A stretch of DNA of 64,000 nt, taken from assembly GCF_036850765.1 (NCBI RefSeq), contig NC_089493.1, positions 8,929,632 to 8,993,631 on the forward strand, given 5' to 3'. The position numbers and the translations under genes were made by a program. Origin of the DNA: Saccopteryx bilineata (lineage: Eukaryota; Chordata; Mammalia; Chiroptera; Emballonuridae). How positions within the stretch are numbered: the stretch's first letter is position 1; each line of letters begins with the position of its first letter. The notes under the pieces were generated by a model that saw nothing but the letters and a program-made list of their open reading frames with translations, was not told the origin of the DNA and did no database searches. Shown here in pieces: positions 21,155 through 33,330 of the stretch.

Positions 21155-22180
21155 CTTTTCAGACAGATTCTGAATGGCGATGACCAGGTGGAGCTGAGGA
21201 GCAGAGGTCCCGCTGGCCACGTTAAAGGGAACTCGTTTAATTTTATTGCACTCATCTCAGGAACAGAAGTATTTCTTAGTTTAATAATTTAATATCATAA
21301 ACACATGCAACCAAAACTTCTGCCATTTTAGGGCTAGTTTGGTACTTGCCTGTAGAAATGTCGGTGGCTGGTGTCAAAGTCCTTAAAGCATTTGCTGCCA
21401 AGTTAGTGGGATGCTTGCTTTCAGTAAAATGACTCCAACTCTCCTAGTTACAGACAGCTATCATTGGGAATTTCTTGTCAGAGTGCTTGGAAATATTGGA
21501 GCACTTTGAAAACATTACTTAGTTTGCTCTGAGTCTATTTTTCTCAAAGTTTAAAAAGAATTGCAGCTTTCAAACTTCCATGGAAAATGAGAGACAGAGC
21601 CATAGGCAAAGCAGAAAGCAAATAGGATTGTCCGTATGCGTATCGGGGAGGAGTAGAGAACCTAGCTTGTCGGATCTTGTTCGTGCCCTCAGACCATATG
21701 GTTTCCACTGACTCAGAACGCCCGCCTCCCCTCTGGGGAGCTGAGAACGGCGAGTGCAGACTGTTCTCTTGTGTTGCACTTTATCCTGTGTGTGTGTATC
21801 CGTTTTAGGTTAATAGGAGTCATGTGCTGTCTTTTTTATGTAATTTACAAAGTTACACAAAATACAACAAAGAATCGATCTGAAAGTTTTTGGCAAAGGA
21901 AGTTAACCCCAGTGTAATCATTTCCACTCCCTTGAGCCGTAAATGAAAACGCCTCCCCTGAGGAGCTGGGCCCACCTATTGTTTGTATGTTCAGTGAGTG
22001 GTGCAGTGCAGGCTTGTTGGGAGTGTGTGGACAGGGACGTGGTTTTTACGCTTTTAAAATTAACCAAAAATCCTCCAAATATGCCCAAAGCAGTTACTTC
22101 GAAGTACTGTTTTTACTTGGTAAACAATGTACGTTTTGATACCCTGTCAGGAATGAATAAAGTATTTTTATTTAAAGGTA
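21155..22180 (+). other. ATG2B: ATG2B 3' UTR (minimum extent)
   Basis: Follows the ATG2B stop. The first canonical AATAAA downstream is at 22156-22161. The stretch is free of obvious interspersed repeats, as expected for a retained 3' UTR. A longer 3' UTR using later signals is possible and cannot be excluded from sequence alone. Confidence 0.55.
22156..22161 (+). terminator. ATG2B: Candidate ATG2B polyadenylation signal
   Basis: Canonical AATAAA, about 1.0 kb past the stop codon, followed by a T- and G-containing region (TTTTTATTTAAAGGTAAG). Whether it is used is not shown by the sequence. Confidence 0.45.
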
Positions 22181-23880
22181 AGATTGTTTTACGCCTCCAT
22201 GAATACTGTGCTTTTCTTAGAGCAGATTCACAGATGCAGTACGATGATTTATCCGAGAGCCTTGGGAACGAGTCTCAGAACTGACTTTGGTTACTAGCAA
22301 AGTAGATCATCTCCTGGGAGCGAGAGGGACTATTCTCAAGGTCTCAGCTGTGGCCCGAGACGGACCCAGTAGAGAGGACAGGCAGGACTTGGAACTCACC
22401 CACTCACTGGTGCACGATGAGGACTCTCATTTCTGCAGTGGGGGCACGTCACCGAGGTCAACTGAGGCTTCAGAACCACATTTCGGTTTGGGGCTTGGGG
22501 TTTGGAAAATGATGTTGAATCAGTTTTATTTTCCACATTTTATAAACAAGAAAGCAATGTAAACCAAACATCTGAACATTTAAAATGTATAAAAATTGTG
22601 CTAAATAGCATGTTTATTGTGTTTCCTTTTTACTGCTGAAAAATGTGAAAGGGCAGCGCTCAGAGGACCCACCTGTCTCAGCATCACGGGACCGCGGGCT
22701 GTCCGGTTCGCTGGAGTCCACGCAGACCGCGGTCCTGAGGGAACAAGGCCTGCTGGTCGTTATCTGAAGGTTCTGCCTGTTAGTGGGGCACGTTCTGACC
22801 ACCCTGGTCCCCACCCCAGTGGGCTCCATTGCCTCTTACCGTGGAATATACTGTGTATGTCTTCTGTGATGACCGATCAGAATGAAAAACACTCAAAAGT
22901 ATAAAATCTCCTAACTTTTAAATATATTTTCTGTAGTTACACTATTTATTTCCGTTCAATGACCTATAGTGTAGGGAAGAGTAATCTTTGTATTGTGATG
23001 GACAGATGGACCCGTCTCCTGACAAACTAAGTTCATAGACCCATGTAAACTGAACGCCTTTATACTGTGAGCCCGGGGTTTCCCCCGGCTGCCCTCCTGC
23101 ACCAGCTGCTGAGAGACTCTGGGTCCGCGTCTCAGAAAGGCTTGGAGTCGGGGGTCTAGTCATTGCCTTTGACCTGATGCTCTGTCCTGGACACTTTTGT
23201 ATTGGAGCCGTTCTGCATTCTTAAGTATCACTAATTTTTTTTTCTTTTTAAAAAGTGTCCTGTCAAACTTCTGTGTGGCAGTGACACAGTAAAAAGGTTG
23301 TTGGGCAGGCTCCTTGGGCTGCTGTGACTTACAGCGGGTGACTCGGCCAAGACATTTCATTTCTCTGAAGCTCTGTTTCTCTCCGTGAACAAAGGGGTTT
23401 CTTAGGACAAAGCCCAAGAAAGATTTTCAGGGGATGAGGGTGTGCGTGTGTGTGTGTGAACGGTGGTATGGATATAATGCCCAGTAGAGTGCCCCAGCCC
23501 TGCGCCACCTCAGACTGGTGGCGTTGTCGGGTGAGCACACTGGTCACGTGCACAGAGTCGCTGTGGGCTCCCTCAGGCGTTGGGTGTCTCAGAGTTTTGC
23601 ATTTCTGAATGGCCACGGTGCCTGCAACGTTGGCTTTGGATGTAGGCTTCTGAACGGGGTTGACTCCGCGTGCCCCCTCGTGGCTGCCCTGAGTCCGGTG
23701 GGTGTCTCCCCCAGGAGCCCAGGTAAGCGAGCCCGGTGCAGGGCCGCCGCGAGGTTCAGAACCCTGCGGTGTCACTGCGCCCTGTCCACACCTTCCATTA
23801 CCAGGCAGCCAGGGCCGTGGCCGTGTCTTCTCCTGAACAGGGCCGGTTGGGACTTCCCAGTTTCCTCCCGTCCGTCCCAA
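22181..23880. other. ATG2B downstream region, no named element
   Basis: Mixed-composition sequence with a short (TG)n at 23440-23458 and no recognisable gene or interspersed repeat. May be extended ATG2B 3' UTR. ORFs here are short and not conserved-looking. Confidence 0.5.
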
Positions 23881-24260
23881 CTGCTGTTGCTTACAAGCAG
23901 AATGTCCGCCCCACGTCGACTTTCCAGGTGGTTGATGCAGTAGTTTGGACAGAGCAGCGGACTTCTCCCGTCTGCCCCCAACTGCTGTTGCTTACAAGCA
24001 GAGTGTCCGCCCCACGTCGACTTTCCGGGTAGTTGATGCAGTAGTTTGGACAGAGCAGCGGACTTTCCGGGTAGTTGATGCAGTAGTTTGGACAGAGCAG
24101 CGGACTTTCCGGGTAGTTGATGCAGTAGTTTGGACAGAGCAGTGGACTTCTCCCGTCCGCCCCCGACTGCTGTTGCTTACAAGCAGAAGGTCCGCCCCAC
24201 GTCGACTTTCCAGGTAGTTGATGCAGTAGTTTGGACAGAGCAGCGGACTTCCTTTTCGTA
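23881..24260. repeat. Composite tandem array, 101-bp and 42-bp units
   Basis: The anchor TTGATGCAGTAGTTTGGACA recurs at 23932, 24033, 24075, 24117 and 24218, giving spacings 101, 42, 42, 101. The 101-bp unit is the 42-bp unit plus about 59 bp containing CTGCTGTTGCTTACAAGCAG. Copies are nearly identical. Confidence 0.94.
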
Positions 24261-26550
24261 GTTTGTTCCAGTTTGGATTCCCACTTAAGCACATATCTTT
24301 AACATTCATTTTTTTATGATGAAAAACTCCCTTTAAGGGGAAAAAACTTCCCGAGTAGCAGTGTGCCTACAATGGCAGAAACACTAAAAACCGGTGTTTT
24401 CAGCTTTGAAGGGAATGACTTTGTAACCATCGTCTTCAGTAACTGTGTTTTGTAGGTTTGATGCCTCTGTTCCATTTCAGAACTGTCCGGACAGCTCTGC
24501 TCCCCTGCAGGGGCTGCTTGTCCAGAGGTGGGGGCCTCCCACGTGCTGCTGCCGGGCTTGGGTCCTTGCACTGGGAGAACTCGGCAGAGTGCAGAGACAG
24601 GGGCCGCGTTGAGGTTAAGCTCTTTGAAGTGAGGAGGCGACCCTTGCACCAGTGGTTTCAGGATTAACAATTAATCGTCAACATTACATGTACGAGTACA
24701 AAGCTGGGGACTGGACTCAAGCGAAGTCGTGGACCTTTGTGTCTATGTTCTCCTTCCGGCTTTGGGTCTGGTCCCTCTGAATGACAGGATGTGTGGCAGG
24801 GCACAGGTACTGGGCTGAGCATGCTCATTCCCTGTTGTCCTCTTGACCTACTTAAGACACGAGAGAATAGCTATGAAGTCCTTGAAGCTGCGTGAAAGGA
24901 AGGTACTAAGCAAACACCCAGTGATGCCTCCTGGTACCAGATAGAATAAGTCAAGCTTACGTCTGTGAGCCTTGGGGTCAAAAGGAAGGCTCTTTGTATA
25001 GTGTATAGATGATGATGATTTCTTTGTTTCCATTACCAACGTGTCTTATCCCTTCTGTTTATTGGAAGGTAGTTGTTTCATGTCAGAGTAATTGAATGCT
25101 TTGATGCCAGTTTATCTTTATCTCAGCATCTTCAGGGTCACGCCAGGCAGTCTGGTCCCTTTCGTATAGACTTTCTGTGCACAGTCAGCCCGCTGCAACC
25201 AGAGGAGTTTCCCTGGTGTCGTCGTGTCTGCAGAGCAGGTGGCAAAGGCGGCCTCTCACACCACCGCGACAGGTGGCTTCTCTTGGGACGTGAAATTCAA
25301 GGGTGTTTCCACAACTCGTACTTTGAAATGTCAGCCATTTAAAAAAATATAGGTGCCAGGGAGATATTTTCACCCCCTATGACGACTGTTGGCCTCTTGG
25401 TTTCAAGCACGTGACTTCGCAGTAAACACCGGCGACTTCCAGAGATTGTAAACAGATGTCGGCTGACGCAGCGACATCTCTGATGCCCTGAGTGGTTGAA
25501 ATCACAGCCCCTCCTGTAAAAAAATGTGTTTCCTGTGCTGTTTCACATGTCATGAATTGGCAGCTCCCGATGTTAGTTGGCTCTGCCTTACGTTGTTTGT
25601 ACATCTTGCTACTTTTCGTCGTGAACGCGGGTGGGGCCGCCAAGCTCAGCCCTTGCGAACCCATTCTGCCGTCCTGACTTGTCGACATCGCCTTGATCTC
25701 GCCGCAAGCAGAGGGCCTACACTGTACGTGTTGACTATCGTTGCTGTGCCTCCTAACTTTCCTAATTAAGGTCATTGTGGCTGTGAATACTTGAAAAATA
25801 CTGATGCTGTACGAGTACTTTTGTGGAAATGTAACTGGTCAGTGTGACTATTTAACATAGTATGAAATTAAGAATACTCTCGAAGACAATTAAAATACTT
25901 ACTCTTTGGTATTTTCTCTAAACACTATTGTCTTTCGCCAAGAATTGTGCCCAAAGCTTGTGCACTGTGCTTTTGGGGGGGGGGGGCGCGGGCGGAGGTC
26001 TGTGTCAGATCCTGTTACTAGGAAATGGGGTTCCTACGGTCTTGGCACTGCCGACGGCAGACGCTTTATGCAGCTGCTGTGAACTCCTGAGATGGATAGG
26101 TGTGTGATACGTGGGCCACGCCAGCGCCTTGGGATATGAACCACTGCAGTAGTTATAATATCTTTGTGATGTAGACTCCTGGCAAACACGCCTTGTAGGT
26201 TTGATCTAGGGACCTAGGTAAATACTTGATAAACCTGTTTTATTTGGAGAACTATTTTACTTATAAAAGGAATATTTAAATTTTAAAGAAGTTTTTATGA
26301 GAGTTTATTTGAGCCAAATCGATGAGCAGAGAACAAGATCTCACATACTTCCAGGAAATCCTCATTTTTAAAGACAGTACTTTGAGAGAGATTTTGATGT
26401 GACACACATCACAATATAATCATCCATGTTGAACAATCAGGGAAAAATCACAAGTTGCACGTCACACGTGGCTCTGGTGAGATGCTCCCTGTGCGCCAGG
26501 AATCACAGTGTGTTCTTTCTGCCCTCGGCGCCCGACAGGCAGTTGGTAAA
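24261..26550. other. Intergenic, nothing named
   Basis: Unique-looking sequence between the composite array and the next MIR. A run of about 14 G lies near 25976-25988. No ORF with coding character seen. Confidence 0.5.
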
Positions 26551-26559
26551 GTCCCTGTT

Positions 26560-26670
26560 TTCCACAGGACCAGAGGTTCATGAGGACTGGGGCTCAGAGA
26601 GGTCAGGTACCTGCTCATGGTCACATGGTTTGACTCCCAACTGCCATGCTCTTCCAAGGATTTCATCTAA
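26560..26670 (+). mobile_element. MIR SINE remnant
   Basis: Core match TGAGGACTGGGGCTCAGAGA, then GGTCAGGTACCTGCTCATGG and TCACATGG. Confidence 0.6.
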
Positions 26671-27464
26671 GAGAAACTTGTACACTTTCACCAATTCCCT
26701 TTGCTAATTAGGAAACTAAGAAAGGAATTTTGCGAGAAGATTGAGATGAAAGGCGGAGATGGGAACAACCTTGCTTACCCATCTCTTCACCTGGGTCTGC
26801 AGCCCCTCCCTCGCCTGGCTGCCCGCCAGCCGCACTCACCACACCCCCGTCAGGAGTGGGGGAGAGCCACCTGGTGCCGAAGCCCGGACCCCACTCAACA
26901 CCAGGTACATGGAAGCCTGGGAGTGCGGCTGGCTCAGGCCCCTACCCCTCAGCCTCAGAGCTTCACGTGTGGGGCAACATGTCCTCACGGTGGGGGCTGT
27001 TCTGTGCCCTCAAGGATGCTTAGCAGCATCTCTGGCCTCTGCCCACAAGATGCAAGTTGCATTTCCTCCCTGTGTGTAAAACCCAAAGTGTCACCAGATA
27101 GGCCCAAATGTTCCCTGGGTGGCCCAAGGCCCGCTGGCGCCAACCACTGGGCTAAAAGCTATCCTGGTGGAAATGCCGTGCTTCCCGGAGCAGGAGCAGC
27201 GCCTGAGGCCCTTCCCACCTTCCTTATAGAATGCCCCCTGCCTCTTCCTCCTAACCTCAGCCTCCCCATTGCCGTTCCAGACGGGCCCAGCACCTGACCT
27301 AGCCCTTCATTCTCCATGACAACATACACTCCCTAACGCAGCCCTCTGTGGGCCTTCTTTCATGTTATAAAGCCGTATTGATCTGTTCCCTACTCACTGT
27401 CTGATGCCCTCTGTGAGGACTACGCATCTACCTGGTGCCCAGCACAGAGTTAAGGAAACGGGGA

Positions 27465-27605
27465 CTGGTGAGTGGAGGGATGGGTGGATGGATAGATGGA
27501 TGAATGAATCTATCTTAGAGGTCACCTGTCCTATATAGTCACTTGGCATTTGAGGACATGAAACCCAGGGAGGGAAATTGCTTGCCTAAGATCACGATTA
27601 ATACT
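27465..27605 (+). repeat. (GGAT)n-like tract and MIR fragment
   Basis: Degenerate GGATGGATGGATAGATGGAT at 27480-27510, then an MIR-like GAAACCCAGGGAGGGAAATT and GCTTGCCTAAGATCACGATT. Confidence 0.55.
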
Positions 27606-28270
27606 GGAAGAGATCCTTTATTCAGTGCAATTTTGTGTTTTCTTGGCTTTAGCAATAATCTAAGCAGTAATAATATATCAATACATATAAAATAAAGTGA
27701 AAACTAAACGTGTTGAGTGTTGACTACATAACTCCTACTACGTTCCGCACTCCTGGGCGCTCACAGCCGCTGTCAGCCAGGTCCTGGTAGGAAGCAGACG
27801 GGCCTGCGGGTGACTGAGCAGGGCACAAGGAAGGGACTGGTCAGCACAGGCAGGCAGCAGCCAGGGAGACCCGCACGTGCACGGGGCCTGTCCAGGGCCC
27901 GGGTCACCTGAGTCAGCGGTGACGTCTCGCCTTTTCCGGCTCTCCTTGGCAAAGGCAACACGATGCCCCCCTCCTCTCCATCCCATCTGTCCTGCGGCTG
28001 AAGCAACCTAAGCCTCGTGGCAGGCCTGAAGGGACAGAGGGCAAGAGTGACTCACGGAACCTGTGGCTGGAGGAGAGGGGTGCCCGACAGCAGCCGTGGC
28101 CCTTAGCTAGTGCGCAGCGGCCAGGCGGGCACAGAACCCTCGTCCCTGGGCTCCTGTGGGAGCCACCACAGGCCAAACCCAGCTTCTGTGCAGTGTGTGG
28201 GGATCACTGGCAGAGGGCAGGTGGAGGGCGGAGCTGAACAGCAAACGGAAGCCGGGGTGTAGTCCTATTT
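27606..28270. other. Intergenic, nothing named
   Basis: Moderately GC-rich from 27740 to 28270, with overlapping short ORFs on the minus strand that look non-coding. No repeat or RNA gene recognised. Confidence 0.5.
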
Positions 28271-28274
28271 GTAG

Positions 28275-28365
28275 TCCTGTTACCTTTATCCTGCAGGTGA
28301 CAAAAGCGAGGCTGAGGATCGTGAGACCTACCCAAAGCCACACTGTGCTAGTTAAGGAACAGTTG
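28275..28365 (+). mobile_element. MIR SINE remnant
   Basis: TACCTTTATCCTGCAGGTGA, then ACAAAAGCGAGGCTGAGGAT and CCAAAGCCACACTGTGCTAG correspond to a diverged MIR core. Confidence 0.55.
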
Positions 28366-28927
28366 TCACCAGTGACAGCCCCCCAAATACCAGCAGCTTA
28401 ACAGAAAGAAGCATCTCATTTCCATCAAGTCCCGCTGGTGCTCCTGAGTACCTGGCTATTCTCCACGGGGGGACGGGGCAACCCAGGTGCCTTCTGCCTT
28501 GTGGCTCTGCCTCCCCTACATCCTCAGCGCCTGCCTCGTGGGAGAGAGAGGACAGCGTAGTGCGGGGGACTCGGGCACATTCTAGCAGCAGAATCCGGTC
28601 ACGTGATCACAGCCAGCCTCCAGGGAAGCCGGGTCATGCAGTCTGGCTCCAAGGCCTCGGAAGGAAGAAAAACGGACTGCTGAGCAAGCAGTGTAGCTCG
28701 TAATTTAGAATTTGACTTCAGGTATGTCTGACCTCAGACCCATGCTCGCAGCACAGGCTCTATTCCAATTACAGTTAGTTGCACTGCAAGATAATTCACC
28801 ACTACCAGGGTTGGATCGGTTTTTCCTCTCCTGGGCTTTTTTGTTTATATACCCGAAACCAGTTTCACATGGAGCAGATTGAATTCAGTAGACATTAGCT
28901 GGGTAATGAGGCAGGATAGTATCATGT

Positions 28928-29090
28928 AGTGGTCCTCAAAACTAGCCTGCATATAGGATTCACCAGAAGAGCTCTTAAAAATTCCAAAACCCAGGCCACA
29001 TTCAACAGCACTTAAATCACAATCCCTGGGGTGGATATTTGAGGTTCTCCGGGTGACCAATGTGTAGACCAATTTAGGAACCACTAATAT
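28928..29090. mobile_element. MER5-like hAT-Charlie remnant
   Basis: Ends TAGTGGTCCTCAAAACTAGC and TTTAGGAACCACTA are inverted relative to each other. Internal GGATTCACCAGAAGAGCTCT and CAATCCCTGGGGTGGATATT fit the MER5/Charlie group. Confidence 0.65.
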
Positions 29091-29099
29091 AGCTAGGGG

Positions 29100-29375
29100 C
29101 TAAGAATACAGATGATAGAGTCAGGCTGCCTGGGGCTCCACTACTTGTTAGCTGTGTGAGCTTGGGGAAGTTTCTGAACCTCTCTGTGCTATAATATAAC
29201 ACAGAACTATAATAGGGTTGTTATGAGGATTACACGAGTTACTATACAGGCAAAGTGTTTAGATAAGTGTCTGACATACAGTAAATTCCATGTAAGTGTT
29301 AGATATTATCGTTACTGTTCCCTGAAAGCCTACTGTGTGCAATGCCCTGGGCTAGAGATGGGAGGTTCTGTCCTT
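29100..29375 (+). mobile_element. MIR SINE, long copy
   Basis: Good full-length MIR read: GTCAGGCTGCCTGGGGCTCC, then ACTTGTTAGCTGTGTGAGCT, TTCTGAACCTCTCTGTGCTA, GGGTTGTTATGAGGATTACA and AAGTGTCTGACATACAGTAA. A second MIR/L2-like fragment (AAGCCTACTGTGTGCAATGC) follows directly. Confidence 0.8.
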
Positions 29376-30070
29376 GCTGGTGGGTAGCTCAGAACCCAGT
29401 GGGAGGACATCCCAACTAATCATTCCAGCTATTGGTTCCTTATGAATGGAAATCAGCTCATTTGCTCTGAGAAACTGGAGTGGCAGTGCACAAAGCCAGC
29501 CAGCGAAGGGAGCAGTAAAACCACTTGGAGCAGTTTTTGAATTGGAATTCCTGGTTTGGAAGACACCACCTTTCCCACGGCCACCTGGATAGCTGTTTCC
29601 CTGGCATTAAACACCAATCCAGGCAGCCTTGGGATACCTGGAGAATCGATTCTCCTCTTAGCCTGATATTCAGAACTGCCTGGTCATGGGGAAATTTCAT
29701 CCGAAGGGTGCATCTTGGGGTAGAATTTGGAAAGAAAAGTCAAGGAGGGTGTTGGAGGCAAAATTTTTTGGGTTTTAGGGTAGCTGAGGAAAATGAACAG
29801 TAGCACATCCTTATGGTAAGAATTTCCATGGCGATCAGGAGAGGGCAAAGCATCCTCTTGTGTCTAGAGTCCGCTGAGGTATAAAGGAAAACATGACTTG
29901 CTCAGTGCAAAGCACTAACTTTACTTCCAAACCTCTAATGTGAGCATTTTGTCAGCACAGATGTAGCCTAATCATTTTTAGGGTGAGGGAGAACTCAAGG
30001 GTGTAACTACAAAAAACATTTAGTAAAAGTTGAACGCCTGCCCCCAACCCCATGCTATTTGAAAATCAAT
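29376..30070. other. Intergenic, nothing named
   Basis: No gene, repeat or regulatory element recognised. Confidence 0.5.
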
Positions 30071-30074
30071 ATCA

Positions 30075-30600
30075 ATGTTGTCGAACTCAAGAATAAAACA
30101 TGTTTCACCAGCAAGAAAAATGGGTTTATTTAGGAATAGCGGAGAATTGCAATTCAGGGCATTCAAGCTATGGCAACACCATAGGCAAGTCTGGGGAACA
30201 AAGTAGAGGGATGTTCTTTCATACAGGAAAGAGGGGCGTTGGGAGGGGCTGTTATAAACAAAGAGTCCACTGAAGGAAACCGGGAGGTAGAACATAGTGG
30301 CTTTTCATTGGCTGGGTTGTCACACTCTAGAATTGGCTGGTCTGTTGCTGGGGGCGGAGGAAATCTTCCTTCTGTTGGGCTAGTGGAGTAGATAACATCT
30401 TCCCCTTGGGGGACCTGTGTCTTCCTGTTTGGAGCAACCAACGATGATGGTAGGGTGTGAGAGCTCCCTCCACAGGCCCTCTTGACTCCGATCTTAGTGG
30501 AGATTTCTTTTGTTAATTTCCCCAATGTTATAGCTCCATTGACAGCAATCCTCCTTTCATTTGCAACAAACATGTCTGAGGCCAAATAAATACTGTCCTC
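30075..30600 (-). mobile_element. LTR-like element (solo, family uncertain)
   Basis: On the minus strand the right part reads AATAAACCCATTTTTCTTGC, then TTCTTGAGTTCGACAACA, the style of an LTR R-U5 end. The body has CCCCAAGGGGAAGATGTTAT and blocks like GCCAATGAAAAGCC. No internal retroviral genes adjoin, so it would be a solo LTR. It could be ERVL-type; family and left boundary are not resolved. Confidence 0.45.
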
Positions 30601-32017
30601 TCTTCTCCATTTCCGTTTAAGCTGAAGTTTTACTTACACCCCCGCACTCCCCCCTTCCAGGACACACTGCTTTCTTTAAAACCATTCCTCTCTCTTCATG
30701 CCAGATTCATTTTGAAAGGTATCCTCTTAGCCTTTATGTCCTGTTGGCTGAACTGGAGGTTTAGCCGACTATAACCCCAAACACTGACCTTAAGCAAGTT
30801 GCCTAACTTGGCTACATCTCAGTTTCTCAGTGATTTCCTGTTGGGTAGGTCGCTCCAAGGTGGAACACCAAGTCCATGATATGAGACACCCGTTTAAAAT
30901 CTGGGCGGCTGTTGCCTTTGCTCTCTTGTAGAAGTCGTACCAACATACCCACCAACGAGGATGCCCTGTTACGCTTAGGGACAAACCTGTTGTCACCCAG
31001 TTAAAAGCTTGTTCTGAAAATTGGTGTAGAATCATTTCTGGGGAACATGCAATCCCTCTTTGGTGTCAGCAGGGGGCGCCCGCGCTCTTCCCGAGTGGAG
31101 CTTTGGTTTCGCATTGGCCTTCTACAAAGCCCAGCCAGCCACCTGAGCCCAGGCACCGTGGGAAGGCTTTGGAAAAAAAAAATCCTAACTATCCCAGCCC
31201 TTTCACAAGCCTTGACTGTGGCAGCTGTCCTCTTAGTCGAGGACACTGCTTAAATGTAAAATAGAACTGTCATTTCACTTCACGATTAATTTCTTCCTGT
31301 AAGTACGGGTCTGGGTGGTGACACACGCCAGGTGACAGTTGCCCCTGGTGGAGTTTTCACAAGAAGCTGATCAGGGAATATTTGGGACAGGAGATACTAG
31401 CACTGTGCTTCGTATCCAGATAGAGAGCTTTTGTTGTGTTGCCTCTGGGGGGCGGGGGGGTGGTGGTATCGAAAGGTGAGTCTGAAACACAAGCTTATCG
31501 AGGCTTCGAAAGGTTCGTTTCTTCACTGGAAGTGCGGCACCAGCCCCCTGCTCCTGCCAAGATTAGGGACAAGGGCGAGGAGAGCGAGACCCTGGCCATG
31601 TGCACAAAATGGAAGGAGGGGTGGGCATGGGCACATCCGTCATCAGGATAAACACTAACTTCATGCAACATTTTAAAAAAGTAACGTTAATGAAAAACCA
31701 CCCGTGCTGAACAAAACATCAACATTTTAATAAGAATGGGAGTATGAAAAATGATATTTTTCAGATTTTATTTGGATTGCACCAGTTTGACACACACTCA
31801 TGTTGACATTTCAAGCCTCTTCAGGCTCATCGGAGTCTTCCCACCTGCTCCTCATCAAGCCTGTGACTCATCTCCGGTGAAGGAGAAACTGCCCGTGTCC
31901 ATTGCAGCACCCGGGAGTCTCCCGACTGGGACTTGGGGGCGGGGCTTAGTGCTACTCATGCCCGGATTGAGGGGTGGAGGCTGGGTGGAGGGGAGGGAAG
32001 GAGGCGGGCAGCTGTGA
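30601..32017. other. Intergenic, nothing named
   Basis: No confident feature. A few short GC-rich ORFs are not supported as coding. Confidence 0.5.
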
Positions 32018-32025
32018 GCTTACAT

Positions 32026-32357
32026 CAGGGGTCCCCAAACTACGGCCCGCGGGCCGCATGTGGCCCCCCGAGGCCATTTATCCGGTCCCCGCTGCACTTC
32101 TGGAAGGGGCACCTCTTTCATTGGTGGTCAGTGAGAGGAGCATAGTTCCCATTGAAATACTGGTCAGTTTGTTGATTTAAATTTACTTGTTCTTTATTTT
32201 AAATATTGTATTTATTCCCGTTTTGTTTTTTTACTTTAAAATAAGATATGTGCAGTGTACGTAGGGATTTGTTCATAGTTTTTTTTTATAGTCCGGCCCT
32301 CCAACGGTCTGAGGGCCAGTGAACTGGCCCCCTGTGTAAAAAGTTTGGGGGCCCCTG
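32026..32357. mobile_element. Non-autonomous hAT element (332 bp), perfect 8-bp TSD
   Basis: Left end CAGGGGTCCCCAAACTACGG; right end TTTGGGGGCCCCTG is its inverted partner. A perfect GCTTACAT duplication lies at 32018-32025 and 32358-32365. Subterminal GGCCCGCGGGCCGC and TCCGGCCCTCCAACGG fit a common mammalian/bat hAT MITE. No transposase. Confidence 0.94.
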
Positions 32358-33239
32358 GCTTACATGGTGGGCTCCAGGCTCCCTCTCGAAGCTGGAAGCG
32401 GGTTGGAGAAGGAGCTTCACGTCTCAGAGAGAAAGTGGGAGCCCAGGAGGGTGCTGGAGCGGGGTGCTGGGAGACTGTCCACCTTTCCCTCCATTCCAGG
32501 TGTCAGCTCTGCATGGTGGGGCCTGGCCTGGACCCAGGTGGGAGATAACCCCAGGTGAGCACATCCATCATATCCGTGGGAACTCAAAATATTAATTTCT
32601 CCCACGGTACCGATCCTTTTAACCGAAGCAGCACCTTCTCCCTCTGCAGATGAATGATTGACCTTCCCAAGAGGAGGGCAACAGAATCCTTACTGTGTGT
32701 GTGTGTGTGGGGGGTGCCAGTTTCTCTGCGGGCTTCGGTAACTGCCACCCCATTCCAGGAATTAGACGTCTGGCTCATCAGAGACCCAGTCGACAATCTG
32801 TGGACCACAGGCCTCTGAGCAACGTTCTGAGTCTCAGCCAGGGCATTCTGCTAGAATGTGGGATTGTTTTTTTTGTTTTTATGCACCCCTAGAAAGGATT
32901 TTTATAAGCCACAAGTTTAATGCAAAGCCTGGGGAAGAAGAAAAGGGGGCCACATTCGTGTCAGTTCATGAGGAGCAGAGGAGAGACTGAGCATTCCTGC
33001 CCTTTTCCCCACTCTCTGTCCCTGCCTGATCTTCCTGCCTGTCCCTGCCACTGTGCTACAGGGTCACTGCTCACTGGGTTCGTTCCCTGGGGAGCTAACA
33101 TTGGCGCTGGAGGCCAGCAAGCCGGGTGACTCCAGTCCGTGTTCCGGGGGAGGGGACTGTGGCCAACGAAGTGGGGGCCTGTCCTGTCGACAAGGGCACA
33201 GCCACTCAGGAACAAATAATTGACACCCTGGGATCGACT

Positions 33240-33330
33240 CTAAGAGGACCAGGCTGCTGTGTTCTCAGTGCCTACATTGGGGCGTGCTGCAAAGTAGATG
33301 CTCAATAAACATCAGCTGAACAGACGGATG
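33240..33330 (+). mobile_element. L2/MIR-like 3' end
   Basis: CAGTGCCTACATTGGGGCGT, then TAGATGCTCAATAAACATCA resembles the common MIR/L2 terminus. Short and diverged. Confidence 0.45.

Noticed and set aside
21943..22284. 113-codon plus ORF past the ATG2B stop
   Set aside because: Lies in the probable ATG2B 3' UTR across the candidate AATAAA; no domain and typical of chance.
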